NCBI RefSeq assembly: GCF_023159225.1 | Contig: NC_063177.1 | Location: 14,408,673 to 14,472,672 of the forward strand | Source: Perognathus longimembris pacificus | Lineage: Eukaryota; Chordata; Mammalia; Rodentia; Heteromyidae | Length of the DNA stretch: 64,000 bases | Direction: 5' to 3' | Shown: in pieces, positions 10,555-22,545 of the stretch | Position numbering within the stretch: the stretch's first letter is position 1 | Layout of the letters: each line of letters begins with the position of its first letter | Translations under genes and position numbers: made by a program | Notes under the pieces: model-generated | What the model saw: only the letters and a program-made list of their open reading frames with translations | What the model was told of the DNA's origin: nothing | The model's database searches: none

Positions 10555-10640
10555 TTCAACACAATGGCCATGAAAACCATGAGAGGATACATTTCTGTTG
10601 TTTTAAGTTTATGGTAATTTGTCACAGCAGCCAGAGCAAA
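10555..10640 (+). repeat. Possible MaLR LTR (MLT1-like) 3' remnant
   Basis: GTTGTTTTAAGTTTATGGTA followed by ATTTGTCACAGCAGCCAGAG resembles the 3' end of MLT1-type LTRs. Only this short piece is recognisable, and no retroviral coding sequence is present. Confidence 0.45.
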
Positions 10641-11256
10641 GCAATGCAGGGTATGGAGAAGGCCATAGGTCTCCAGGTTGTGTATGCTGTTTCCTGTCCT
10701 CAGGCCTTTCCAGCTGCTGCACTCACAGGGGGATGGATCCTAGCCTCTGGCTCCCTGACTTGAGCAGCACAGCAGGCCCAGGGATGCTTTCCATCGAGCC
10801 CAGCTCCTTTGGTCATTTCCTGATGGCCCTGCCTATTGTGTGTTTTGCACTTCAAAAAATCTGTTTTATTTTTCTCTCTTTAGAAAAAAAAATCCGTAAT
10901 AGTTATATAAAGAGGTTTCATTTTGTAAGTACCACACATCTTGATCAGCATTACCCCTCCCATGCACACTTCATTGTGAAGCTGCAGCGTAGCCCTCAGG
11001 GAGACTGGGAGAGGGGTCTGTTTGCGTCTCTGTGTCTGTCATTAGTAGAGTTTGGGGGATTTTTTTGTCATATGTTTTTGATTTGCCTCACTTTGAAAAA
11101 AATTATCCACTGGAACAGTTTATGGTCATAGTAGGGGAAAGAGCGAGCTCTTCAAAGTCATTTCAGAATGAGAAGAGCAACATAGGATTGCATTTTTGTG
11201 GCTGGCTGCCCAGAGGGAGTTGCAGAATAGCGTCTAGAGGCAGGAGAAGTGGGATA

Positions 11257-11300
11257 TGTGTGTGTGGCGGGGGGGGGGGGGGGGGAGGAGGGGGGGCTGG
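11257..11300. repeat. G-rich tract with 17-G run
   Basis: 17 consecutive G at 11269-11285, followed by AGGA and a second run of seven G. Strong G-quadruplex potential on the + strand. Confidence 0.93.
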
Positions 11301-11654
11301 TCGTGGTGGGGACGAGAAACTTCACTGTGAGCAGGAAAGAAGCCATATCTGTAAAAGCACTTACAAAACAGGAAGTTTTTACTGATTGTATGTATTGGCC
11401 AGAATTAACCATAAGTATGCATTATGCAATGCACATTCATGAAGTATTTCAATGAGTCTTTACAGCAAAATGTTGTCATTATTCCCCTTGGAAACTGGGA
11501 CCTTCTTGAAGGGTATATTGGTCCATTTTTGTTGTTGTTGTTGTTGCTCTATACCAGAAGCTTGGTACTTTATTTAAAAAATGGGTCTTATCTGGCTCAC
11601 TTGGGAGCTAGAGGGTCCAAATAGCATGGTGTCCTGGAAGGTTTTCCTCCTAGC

Positions 11655-12140
11655 TGGAGAGGTAGGTACCTGTGGCTCACACCTGCAATCCTAGCTACTC
11701 AGGAGGCTGAGATCTGAGGATCACAATCCCAAGCTAGCCCAGACAGGAAAGTCTGTGAGACTCTTATTTCCAGTTAGCCAGTAAGAGCCAGAAGTGGCAC
11801 TGGGCACCAGCCACTCAAGTTTATAATCCTCAGGAAGGTGAAAGCTGATGATTGTGGTTTAAGCCAGTCTGGGCAGGAAGGTCTATGAGATTCAAATCTC
11901 CAATTAACCACCAAAAAGCTAAAAGTAGAACTGTGTCTCAAATGCTAAAGAGCCAGCCTTGAGCAGAAAAAGGCTCAGCACCCAGGCCCTGAGTTTAAGA
12001 CCTGGGACTTCTTCACACCCCTGCCAAAAAAAAAAAAAAAGAAGCCACAAGTGGAGATGTGGTTCAAGTGGTAGAGTGCCAGCCTTAAGCAAAAAAGTTA
12101 AGGGACGATGCCCAGGCCCCAGGATAGACATAAAAAAGAA
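11655..12140 (+). mobile_element. Cluster of three sense SINE pieces (family B)
   Basis: A 7SL-like monomer at about 11657-11802 starts TGTGGCTCACACCTGCAATC. A complete, diverged family B copy follows at about 11803-12035 and ends in an A-run. An extra right monomer lies at about 12041-12135 (GTGGTTCAAGTGGTAGAGTG). The order suggests SINE-into-tail insertions or tandem recombination. Confidence 0.82.
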
Positions 12141-12411
12141 GTGTGATGGGGAAACAGAAAAGGAAATGGTCACATGGAGGAGGGACCAAGCCAGGTGGGC
12201 CTAGCTAGTAACAGACCATTCTTAAGAGAATTAGCTCAGAGTGAAAAGCAGCATGGGTCCCTTCCCAGGGTAGCACCCTGTGACCTGCCACCTCACATAA
12301 AGCCCCTCTTAGAGGTCCCTTCACCTCCCGATTTGGCCAGGCTAAGGACCACGCTTCCACATCTTCACAGGTGGACACAGTAAAATCATGCAAAAATCAG
12401 AGTAAGGAGGT

Positions 12412-12480
12412 TCACTCATGTATTCTTTAAATATTTGTTGAGACATTTGTGTGTTCCAGGCCCTGCTGGTGGTGAGGAAG
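12412..12480 (+). repeat. Possible ancient L2/MIR-class remnant
   Basis: TAAATATTTGTTGAGACATT followed by TGTGTTCCAGGCCCTGCTGG resembles the ancient repeat motif with an AATATTTATTGAGC-like core. Family not fixed. Confidence 0.45.
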
Positions 12481-14050
12481 ATGCCGAATGGTCTCTGAGC
12501 TGGGCAAGGTGTCTGGCCTCCTATTCCTGAGCCTCCTCATGCCTGCCTTTCGGACAGGTGGTACCCACTGCGGGTACCAGAGTTTACACAGTTGGGATAT
12601 TTCCTCCCCTTGTTCCTGAGCCCATACTCTTTGCTTTGCCCAGAGAGGGGGAGTTTCTCTCTCTGGCCTGCTGTCCTTGATGTCGGCCTCCCTGGGTTCC
12701 CTTGCAGCCCTCATTGCTCTCTTCTGTCCCAAGTGCTTCTCTTCCTCTGCTTGACACCCACACAGTTGGCAGATACTGAGGCCCACCGTGTTCCAGGCGC
12801 TGTGCTGTATGCGCACATTCCCTTGGAACACACATCTGTGTGCAGTGAAAACTGTGATAAGGACAGGAGAAGGTCAGATGCTACGTAGGGGCCATAGAGG
12901 GGTTCTTCCCTTTGTTGTCTGGATTTCTGTCTTTGACCCAGAACCCTGGTCCAGGCCTTGCAGCCCTGCCAGAAGTCTTCTGGCTCCAAAAGAAGCACTG
13001 GCCAAGGCTTCCCTGATATGCTGCCCTTCCCTGTTTCCAGGAAGCAGGTCCCAGCAAGCCTATCCTCTGGGTCTTTGCCCTCACAGATTACCTGTCAGTA
13101 GGTGGCTGCTTCCTAGCATCAGAGGCTGCACCTATTAGCCAAGCCTGTGCTGCGGCACATAGCCGGTCCTGGCTATACTTCCGACTCCCAAGTGAATGAC
13201 TGTCATGACATTGGGTACCTCTGTTGGCCTTGACCTGGAGAGCTGCAGCTCTGTCCCTCTAGGGAGCCCCATGGCTCCTGCAACCTCCATCACCCTGAGT
13301 CCCAGCCTTCCCCTGGCAGATGTCTCTTTCTTTTTCTCCTGAAGACTTATGCCACCAAGGCCTGCCGTGGGCCATGTTACTTCCATGCTATCTTCCCTGG
13401 GAAGGCCTTTCTGACTCAGTTGGCTGACATTTGGGGACACCTTGTACACTGGCAGATACTCAGAGATATCTCTGGGTCCACAAACCAGACATTGCTCTCT
13501 GGCTGTCTCCCAAGGGTGCAGTGTCCAGGTGGCCTGAGTGTCTACCATGGGTCTTGTGCATCCCATAACACATGTAGTGCCACTGTTTACCCCCTCACTG
13601 TCCCTTAGAGTGTCCCAAAGTGTCCACATTTCCATCACGTCTCCAGCTATGCTCTGAGCAGCAGGGTGCTGCCCAGCTTTCTGCTTCTGGGAGGGCCGAG
13701 CACCAACCTGCCTCAGTGCCTGGCACCCAGCACCATGCCTGGTGTAGACAGAGCCTTGGTGTCTGTGGCTTCATGAATGTGTAAGAGCTAGGCTTGTGGG
13801 CAGCTTTCTGTGCAGCTGTCAGTGGGCAGGGTCTAGTCCCATGGGCACAGGCACACCTCAGCTTTGGGAAAGGAAGGAGGGCATAAGGACATGATGCCCA
13901 GGAGTAATCTATAGCAGGCTCAGCTATAGTGCTGCCCACCAGAGACCAGAGAGGCCTGCACTTTGCAGCCCAGCTCCCAGCCCCGAGGGGAGAACTTTGG
14001 AAGCTAGTGTCTGGGATCCAAGTAATGGCCTTGAGCCCTTGGTTGTTTAT

Positions 14051-14289
14051 AAGAGGAAGTTGCCAGGGCTGGGAATGTGGCCTAGTGGTAGAGTGCTTGC
14101 CTTACATGCATGAAGTCCTGGGTTCAATTCCTCAGCACCACATATGTAGAAAAAGCCGGAAGTGGCGCTGTGGCTTAAGTGGTAGAGTGCTAGCCTTGAG
14201 CAAAAAGAAGCCAGGGACAGTGCTCAGGCCCTGAGTTCAAGCCTTGCAGTTCAAGACTGGCAAAAAAAAAAAAAAAAGAGGAAGTTGCC
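14051..14289 (+). mobile_element. Family A SINE with 14-bp target-site duplication
   Basis: The element is 14065-14275, sense, with a 15-A tail. AAGAGGAAGTTGCC is repeated exactly at 14051-14064 and 14276-14289. The left ID-like monomer reads GGCCTAGTGGTAGAGTGCTT and the right monomer reads GGCTTAAGTGGTAGAGTGCT. Confidence 0.94.
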
Positions 14290-14479
14290 TGTGTGTTGTG
14301 GGATCTTAGTCATTATCTTAGTGATGAGCATTCATGGCAGTGGACATATACTGTGTTTTGAAGCCATGGCTAACATGGATGGAATTCTGGACAGGTAGCC
14401 CTGGATGTAATTTGTCATTCGGGGCCCAGGGGTGGGGGTGGGGGTAGGGTGAAAGGCAGCCATTACAAATACTATTGGA

Positions 14480-14700
14480 ACAAGGCACTGGTGGTTCATT
14501 GCTGTAATCCAAGCTACTCAGGGGGCTAAGATCTGAGGATCCCAGTTCAAAGCCAGCCAGGGAAGAAGTCCTTGAGACTCATATCTCCAGTTAACCAGCA
14601 AAAAATGTAGATGTGGAGAAGTGGCCCGAATGGTAGAAGCTAATTAAAAATTCAAATGTAATCCAGCATTCAAACCCCAGTGCCAGTGTGGCACCCACAC
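14480..14700 (+). mobile_element. Family B SINE, diverged
   Basis: CACTGGTGGTTCATTGCTGT, CAAAGCCAGCCAGGGAAG and the right monomer damaged by small insertions. The tail region ends in ACACACAC. Confidence 0.8.
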
Positions 14701-15551
14701 ACACACCTAAACCTACCTGGGACAGCAGGTGTAAATGGGACTCAGGTGTCCTCCAGATGTGAGAGGCAATTCTGAGTGTGCCTCTGCTTCTCTTCCATAC
14801 CTTGTTTGTTGCTCTGCTCTCCCTTGGGGGCCCAGCCCCTCTTTTAGGGACAGTGTGCATTCCCCTTGCCCCTCTTTCCTTTTCTGAGGGGCATACCAGG
14901 GGCTAGGGAAGTTCTTTAGGTGTTCCTAGGTGAGGAGCTGAGTGGCCCCAACCCTCACACAACAGCAGGGAAGAGCCCCAGCGTTGGTCCTGGTCTGTTT
15001 CAGGGCAGTTACTCTGTCCACCAAGGACAGTTCTGCTTGTATTTGTATGTAGCCAGAGAATCCTGCTGACCCACAACTCCTCAGTCCTAGTCAGACCAGG
15101 CCAGTGGTCACCTCATCTAGATAGTGAGTTTCTGAAGAGGAGAGTTTTCCCTCTGGGAGGCCAGATAATCTGGAACAGGGGTGTCCACGGTGGGGGACTT
15201 GATTCCCAGGGCCCATGGCTCCTGGGCTGGTGGCTGCTGTCTTAGAGGGAACTTCAAGGGTGGCTGGACAGTAGGTGGCGCTGCGGGCAAAGGACAAGTT
15301 GCTTTCCAGACTCCCAGGAGGAAATAACAGGGAAACAGAGGACAAGGAAGAGAAGGTGAGTAACAAGAGAGAGGGGAGATTAGGGAAGAAGAGGTGACAG
15401 CAGGGGAGGAGCACAGGCTCAAGTCCATGGCCCTACCCCAGGAGCCAGCTTTCTAAGCCAGATGGAAGACAAAGGCAGAGACTGTGTGAGCAAGCAGAAG
15501 GACTCTGGATGGACGTTGGCTGGCCACCCAGATGTGTACTGGAGGCTGCAG

Positions 15552-15554
<3 letters not shown>

Positions 15555-15610
<56 letters not shown>
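15555..15610. repeat. (GT)28 microsatellite
   Basis: Perfect 56-bp GT repeat followed by TGTGTT. Confidence 0.97.
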
Positions 15611-15611
<1 letters not shown>

Positions 15612-16738
15612 GTGTTGCCTGTTCATGGATATGAGTATGTATCTGTCTCCTGTAGCTGGGGAATTTAGACTGGGCTGTCAACTAAGCTGTCTGGATCCTT
15701 ATTCCCCTCTGGCATAGAAACCTGCTCCCAGGGCATGGCTGTGGACCCACTGGGCTCTGAGCCAATGCTTGGGACCAGAAGACACCCTTCCCTGCCAGGC
15801 GCCTCTTGGATTGTGCGGGTGCTAAGCTGAACTGAGCTGGCTGGCATAGACTGTGTCAGCTAAAGACTTTTTCTCTGAGTGAAGCCAGCTGGCTCACTAG
15901 GCCTGACTGAGATCTTGGCTCTGAGAGCACAGGGTTTTCCAGCCACTTGTCCTTTCTGACCAGTGCCCCGTGAGACACCACAGTGCCCCCTTCCACCCTC
16001 CACCCACTAGCTCTGGTCATGCTGAGCTCCAAGATGGATTCACTCAGAACTAATGGCAGGTCTACCTCAGACCATGGCCAGTGAGAGTCACTTCTGGTCA
16101 ACAGAGATCCAGACTGTTCCTCTTGGCCCTTGATGTTGGCTCCAGTACAAAGATGTCCCATGGCATATGAGCCACAGCCAGGCAGCAAAAGTGTGTTTTT
16201 AACTGAAAACAGCCCTGCCTCCCACCCCATGACCCCTCCCACCTGAGAATGAATCTTGCAGAGTGCCGGCCGGCCGCACCAGGGCTAACTTTAGCATCGT
16301 CGTGTCCCAATAATGTGGGGATGAAGTATGATGACAAGGTGTCTCAAACTGGGTCAGCACACAGCTTTTTTTTTTTGCCAGGATGGCTCATAGTGACACA
16401 GTCAAGGACAAAAGGAAAGGAGGGAGAGAGCTCTTTCCTTCCCTGAAGCCAGGGAAACCTTTGGGAGCTGGTGTTAGTCCACCTCCTCCTGCTTCCAGGT
16501 CCCTGGTGGCCTGGTGGTCTAAACCTGCACTTGCAGCATGGTGGGGAAGTGCATGCTGGGCGGGATCAGGTTCAAGGACATCTTCCCTTCTATTTTTGGT
16601 TCTAGCTAGCATAGGTAGGCACCCCCCCACCAGATCATGCATGGAGTCAGGGAAACTAGGAGTTGCCTGGCGATGATCTCTTGGGATCCTTTCTGGGCAT
16701 AGGGAGTGGGAGAAAGGAAATAGGGGAGTCAGAGAAGG

Positions 16739-17230
16739 TTTTGTTTTTCTGTGCCTGTCCTGGGGCTTGAACTAAGGACCTGGGCACTATCCCTGAACAT
16801 TTGTGCTCCAGGCTAGCACTCTACCACTTTGAGCCACAGATCCACTTCTAGTTTTCTGGTAGTTAATTGGAGATAAGCGTCTCACAGGCCCTGTGCTGGT
16901 GGTTCACGCCTGCGATCCTAGCTACTCAGGAGGCTGAGATCTGAGGATCCAAGTGCAAAGCCAGCTCAGGCAGGGAAGTCCATGAGATTCTTATCTCCAA
17001 TTAACCACCAGAAACCTGGAAGTGAGCTGTGGCTTAAGTGGTAGTGCGCTAGCCTTGAGCTGAAGAGCTCAGGGACAGCAGCCAGACCCAGAGTCCAAGC
17101 CCCACGATCAACAGTTACAACAACAAAAAAAAACCCAGACTTTCTAGCCCAGGCTGGCTTCGAACCAAGATCCTCAGATCTCAGCCTCTTGAATAGCTAG
17201 GATTGCAGGTGTGAGCCACCGGCACCTGGC
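16739..17230 (-). mobile_element. Family B SINE split by an oppositely oriented family B SINE
   Basis: The outer antisense element is 16739-16889 and 17138-17230. It breaks inside the 7SL-like monomer, after AAGCGTCTCACAG, and resumes at AGACTTTCTAGCCCAGG. Confidence 0.88.
16890..17137 (+). mobile_element. Family B SINE (sense) nested in an antisense family B copy
   Basis: Starts GCCCTGTGCTGGTGGTTCAC, carries both monomers (GTGGCTTAAGTGGTAGTGCG) and ends in an A-rich tail at about 17122-17136. Only about 3 bp of target duplication can be made out. Host and guest are complementary over much of their length. Confidence 0.88.
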
Positions 17231-17269
17231 TAGGGAAGTGGTTTTTTTTGTTTTTTGTTTGTTTGTTTT

Positions 17270-17399
17270 ACCTTTCCCTCCCTCCCTCTCTTCCTATTTT
17301 CCTTCTTTCTTCCTCTCTCCTTTTCCTCTCTTTCCTTATTGAATCCAAGGCCTCATCCATGCTAAGCAAGGGCTACCATTGAGCTATATACCCCTGCCT
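17270..17399 (-). mobile_element. ID-like monomer with polypyrimidine tail
   Basis: A tract of TCCC/TTCC repeats (about 17270-17335) precedes ATTGAATCCAAGGCCTCATC and ATTGAGCTATATACCCC, an antisense ID-type tRNA-derived monomer. Confidence 0.7.
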
Positions 17400-18037
17400 T
17401 TGGCCTTCTATAGATCCTGGTCACCCTCAGTTTAGGTGTTGTGGCTTGGGAAGTACATTCATGACCCCGGCCTGCATCTCCTGTGACATCTCCCAGAACT
17501 CTAGCTACCTGATTCATTCCCATTCTGCATGTGCCTCCATGTCTTTGCAGATTCTGTTCTCTTTTCCAAGAGGGGCTTCTATTGCCCTATCTGGGAGCTG
17601 CTTGCCTCTCCTTCAGCCAGGCTTCCCTGAGCCCCGGCCTAGGGCTAAGCCCCTGTACTGCCTAGCCCTGCTCTGGGCACTCCTCATGGCAAAGGTATGT
17701 TCACTTGCTCCCAGTCTGAGAGTTCCTGGAAGCTAAGGGAAGGATCTGAACCACTCATAGATGCCCAGAGCTGGGCCCAGTGTTAGAAAGGAGGGCTGGG
17801 TAAAGGTGCCTCTTTCCTGGGGGAGGAGCCTAACATGGCTCCCGGAAGTGGTGGGGCTTGGCCTGGTCAGCCCCTGCTGTGCTGGGAGCACACATTTCTG
17901 CCTTTCTGGGGAGCTCCTCTCTCTATCTGTAAAGGGAAATGTTCGGAATTAAGGAGGGATAACCACCAGAGTCTTAATGGAGCCTGACCTACTGTGTTCT
18001 TTCTTTCATCTCTGCTTTGGTTTTTTTTTTTATTCAG

Positions 18038-18915
18038 CACATAATAACTGTACATATTTATGGGGTAGAGTATGATAATTTGATACAATGTGTTCTGTTC
18101 ATCAGAGTAATGAATGATTCCATCTTCTTAAATACTCATCATTGCTTTGTATTGGGAGTCTTCTAACTCCTCCCTTCTAGTTCCTTAGAAAATGTATAAT
18201 AAACTGTTGTGGATTACAGTTACTTTCTTGTGCTGTAGAGCACTAGAACATAGTACTTCTCCTTGTGTTTTGTTTTGTTTTGTTTTGTTTTTGTTTTGTC
18301 AGTTGTGGGTCTTGAACTCAGGATCTGGGTGTGTTCCTGAGCTAGCATTCTACCACTTTGAGCCACAGTGCTACATTTGGTTTTCTGGTGGTTTCTGGGA
18401 ACTGTGATTCTCAGATCTCAGCCTCCTGAGTAGCTAGGATTACAGACGTGAGCCACCAATGCTGGCTCCTAACTGTGTTTTGGTAGTTGTTCTTTCCCCC
18501 CTCCTTTTTCCCCTCCCCCACCCCTTTTCTACCTCCAGTCACCTCTATTCTGCTTTTTATTTCTGTGGCAGAAATTCTTTTCATTTCCACAGGTGAGTGC
18601 CTTTCTGTGCCTGGTGTATTTCACTAGTTCTAGCTATTTTCTCACAAGTGATAGGATTTCACTCATTTTTTATGGCTGAATAATATTCCATGGTTTATAT
18701 ATGGCAATTTCTTTATCTAATTGAGCGGATTCCCTATCTTAGCTGTGGTGAATAGTGCAGGTGTCTCTTTGACCCACTGCTTTCATTTCCTTTGGCTGTG
18801 TACACAATACTGCAATTGCTGAATTTTATGGTAGCTCTATCTTTAGTTTTTAGTTTCTTGAGGAACTTCTACTGTCTGTCATGGCAGTACTGGTTTATAT
18901 TCTGACTCTGGACCT
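18038..18915 (-). mobile_element. Old L1 remnant (end of ORF2 and 3' UTR), antisense
   Basis: The sequence follows the reverse complement of a mammalian L1 3' region: TACATATTTATGGGGTAGAG near the start, TTATGGCTGAATAATATTCC near 18670 and GGTGAATAGTGCAGGTGTCT near 18746. It is interrupted at 18264-18466 by a SINE. No open frame remains. Confidence 0.85.
18264..18466 (-). mobile_element. Family B SINE inserted in L1, internal deletion
   Basis: (TTTTG)n tail, GTGGGTCTTGAACTCAGG and TTTGAGCCACAGTGCTAC, then a missing block in the 7SL-like monomer and a GAGCCACCAATGCTGG end. TGTGTTTTG flanks both sides as a probable 9-bp target duplication. Confidence 0.85.
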
Positions 18916-19582
18916 CCTTTGGGAGCCCATTTTGATGCTATAGGAGAATTTTCATAGCCTAAATCTCCATCAAGGAGGGGATTTCTTTTTAATTGGCTTA
19001 TGTTAGTCATAGGGAATGATTTCATTCTTACATCTCCATACAAGTTAATACTGTATTCCAATCAGTTTTACCCTCAGCCAGGCTGTCTTGGTTATGATGT
19101 ATCCAGAGCAGGAGCCTGGGCCACCAGCCTCCTCTTCCCCCAAGGCTTTTTTCCTATAAAAGCGGAAGATGTTAGGATGTGGTGCCTTTCTTCTGGGAAA
19201 AGTGATGAGGAGAGGTTGCTGTGTGTAGCTGTATACAGCTGTATTTGCTGTCTGTGTCTTGTCAGGTAGGCAAGGCTCCATGGGAGGCTGGATGCCAGTG
19301 AGGAGACTGGTTGAATTCAGTGGCCTTTTTTGTTCCTGGGCATCATCCCCTCTGCCTTTGAGGATGGGATTGGGGCAGAGGTGATCCAGACTATGGTAAA
19401 GGGGCAATGCAGCCATATGGACAGGGACAAAAGACAGTGGCTTCCCCGGTGCTCTGTAATGAATGGCTGCTGTCTTGATGGTCACAATTGTGTCATTGTT
19501 CTGATTCTCTGCTGACTATGTTCTTGTTATGATCGAGCCAGTTCCACTTGGCTAGCCCCCCTCTCCCGGGGTGTCCACCCCA

Positions 19583-19680
19583 AGTTTTACAGAAATGGCC
19601 ACTGTGGATCAGAGAAGTTCCTCTACTTGCCTGGACCACACAGCAGTGAGCACAGAACTAGGCCTGGTAGCTGGGCTCCT
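19583..19680 (-). repeat. MIR remnant
   Basis: Reverse-complement MIR signature: TTTTACAGAAATGGCC, CAGAGAAGTTCCTCTACTTG and CACACAGCAGTGAGCACAGA. Confidence 0.6.
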
Positions 19681-20561
19681 GCTTGCTGAACTTCCTCCTC
19701 TCACCTCCCCCTACACACTCCCACGAATGCATACTGGTGCACACCTGTACTACCCAGGGGGCATGAATGTGTTATGTTGCCTCAAGTGGCAGCATGGCCT
19801 GGCCTGGATGTCAGGCCCTGCTGGCAGGAAGCTAGGGCAAGCACTATCTGCCAACTTCCCGCCCCCACTCCCCTCTGGAGCCTGATGTCTGCACGTGCCC
19901 CACAATAGCTTTCCATCAGTCTGACTTCCGGCCAGTATGCACTTGCCTGTGTCAATATTTTGACCGCACGTGAGACTTCCTGTGGGAAGGGGCTCACATG
20001 GGCTGGCCACGTGAGACAGCCACATGGAAGGGATGTCTCTATGTCCTTCAGCCTTCCAAGTCCTTCCTGGCCATTCTCAGGAGCTTGATGGCAGTTGTAG
20101 GTTCTCTTCCCATCCCTCCCCAGCCTTTGGGCACACATGGGCCTGTCGTGCTGATGGACCTTTAAGTAGAGGGCCTGGGCAGGATTCCTAGGGTGTCCTC
20201 TGCATGTAGGCTTGGGAATAACAGGCAGTAGTTCCCCACTTCCTCCTCATGTTCCCCAGTTCCTCCCCACACAGGAGCCTGGCATGAGGTCTATGCCTGG
20301 AGCCAGCTCTGCAGCTTCTACGCCAGTCTGTTGCCTCTTCTCATGCCAGCCAGGCTGTCTGGCTTCTTCTGTGGATCTGGCCTGTATGGTTCTTCTGAGG
20401 AGCCTTCCCAGGTCTCTGCAGAGTAGACCTAGAGGGTACTAGCTGACCACCCATCCCAGGACCTTCGTGGCTGCTTTTCACTCCAGACTCTGCTGGGCTT
20501 AGTTAGCTAGGCTGCTCCTGCTAGGGCTGTGATGAAGGTGGGACATGAAATGTTTCCTTAG

Positions 20562-20818
20562 GTGAGTGCCTGTGGCTCATGCCTATAATCCTAGCTACTC
20601 AGGAAGCTGAGATCTGAGGATTGTGGTTCAAAGCCAACCAGGGCAGCAAAGTCCTTGAAACTCTTATCTCCAATTAATCAGCAGGAAGCCAGAAGTGGAG
20701 CTGTGGCTCAACTGGTAGAATGCTAGCCTTGAGAAAACAGAAAACAAACCCTAAGAGACAGCACCCAGGCCCTGAGTTCAAGCCCCAGTACTGGCACAGA
20801 AAAAAAAAAAAAAAGCAA
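20562..20818 (+). mobile_element. Family B SINE, full length
   Basis: GAGTGCCTGTGGCTCATGCC, GCTACTCAGGAAGCTGAGAT, TATCTCCAATTAATCAGCAG, the right monomer GTGGCTCAACTGGTAGAATG, and an A-tail at about 20802-20814. Confidence 0.92.
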
Positions 20819-21439
20819 AAGAAATGTCTTTTGAACAGCACCCAGGGCAGTACCAGGCACAAGGGTGAGTGTTGAGTGGCTATTGTCCCCGGATACCTCC
20901 CCATGGGTGTCAAGTAAATGTGTGGTGACATGGATCCTGCTGATGCTGTGAGGCTCCTGGGCCCTGGGGGAAAATAGGATCTGACTAGGGAGAAGGGAGA
21001 AGAGGGTGTCAATAGGCCCCCTCTATCTGGTTACTGAGTCCTTCATCTGTACCATGTCTGGCCTGGGATTCAGGGTTGGCTAAAAGCAGTGGAGGGCTGT
21101 ATGCAGGGAAGGGGTGGAGTTGGAGAGGGATGATGGTATGACAGGGTGAGGCTGGGCACTGCCTTGCACCTGGCGCTGGGCAGGGTGGCTGAGTGTAGGC
21201 ATGTTGGTACTCTGGAGAGCCCTCAGCCAATCACTGTATTGCTTTTTGGCTCAGCCGAGCTTTTCCTCAGATGCTGTCTGGTTAACAGCGCTGACGTTTG
21301 TAGGATTTGGCTCTGAGCTCCTCCTCCACCTCTCTGGTCTCTGTAACCTCCTTCTCCTGGTTTTTCTCTCACAATACCCTGGGCCCCATATGGTAGCTAG
21401 TGAGGATGTGGGTTCACACAAGCCAGCATCAGTCCAGTC

Positions 21440-21515
21440 TGCACTGCTGATTGACTCTGTGGTTTGGGGCAAGTTAATTTCTTGCTCTGTGCCTCAGTTT
21501 CTTCCCCAGATAACT
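21440..21515 (+). repeat. MIR remnant
   Basis: GGGGCAAGTTAATTTCTTGC followed by TCTGTGCCTCAGTTTCTTCC matches the MIR core. Confidence 0.7.
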
Positions 21516-21594
21516 GCCTCCTTGTTTAGAGCTGTCATCTGAACCAGGCCTCTAGCTCTGTTTTACTTTAGTAAAAGAGACTTTTACAGAGACT

Positions 21595-21702
21595 TTTTAG
21601 ATAAAGTCTCATATTTTTGCTTGGGGATGGCCTCTGACCTCAATCATCACAATCTCCATCTCCGAAGTAGCTGAGATTACAGGCGTGTGCCACCATCCTG
21701 GG
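21595..21702 (-). repeat. Old 7SL-like SINE fragment
   Basis: AAAGTCTCATATTTTTGC and GTAGCTGAGATTACAGGCGT read as an antisense Alu/B1-type monomer. Confidence 0.6.
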
Positions 21703-22464
21703 CCTCCACCTTGGTTTTTGTTTGGTGATGGATTCAGATTGTGTATACCAAGGGCAGGACCTAGATCCTGGCCTATAGCTGGAGATGACGTGGATGGGGT
21801 CAGTCACCATGCTGGTGCCTGCCTTCTGCCCAGGCCCACATAGCCCAGGGCACATGTCTGTGAACCTTCCACCCCTACCTCCCCTGACCTCACCCATTTC
21901 CTCTCGTGCTGGAAGGCTTCTGGTCTCCCTTTATCAGGAACTAGCCCATGGCCAGGTCAGGTGCAGGAGCTGCTGGACAAGAAACACATCTTAGCCACAG
22001 TCTCCTAGGAAACTGGCCAGGCGAGGCCACATCTCTGCCATGCTGGCTCCAAGAGTCTGAGCTGCCTGGAGGAGAATATAACTGCTGTGATGACCTCAGA
22101 GGGTCAGAGCTTCTGGCAGAGAGCACTGGACAAGGAGCATGCTGTTGGCTCCAGCCCCAATCACAGTGCTGGATGGCTAGGAGCAGCTAGCTATCTACCC
22201 TTAGGCCTCTGTGGCTACCCTGTGATTAGGTTTACCTGGGAGTCTTGCCTTTACAGTGACTAGCATCTCCCAGTGCTTACCCCAGCCTAGCCCCTTTGTC
22301 CCCCCACATGCCTACTTGATTCCTCCTCATCCACCAGAGTAGTTTTCATCCTAGCCCCGCCTGCCTCTGAGCAATTGCAGCATCTCACTTCCAGCGAGGT
22401 CACCCCCATCCCTCTGCACATGTTTGGCCCCTTCCTCAGCAGGCCAGAAGAAGCAGGCATTGGC

Positions 22465-22545
22465 CTTAGGCAGGCTATCTCTGTTCAGTCCTGGTACTGT
22501 CCACCCTCAGCCTCAGTTTCTTCTTCTAAGAAACAGGCACAAAGA
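22465..22545 (+). repeat. Possible MIR remnant
   Basis: CAGCCTCAGTTTCTTCTTCT followed by AAGAAACAGGCACAAAGATG suggests the MIR core. Confidence 0.4.
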
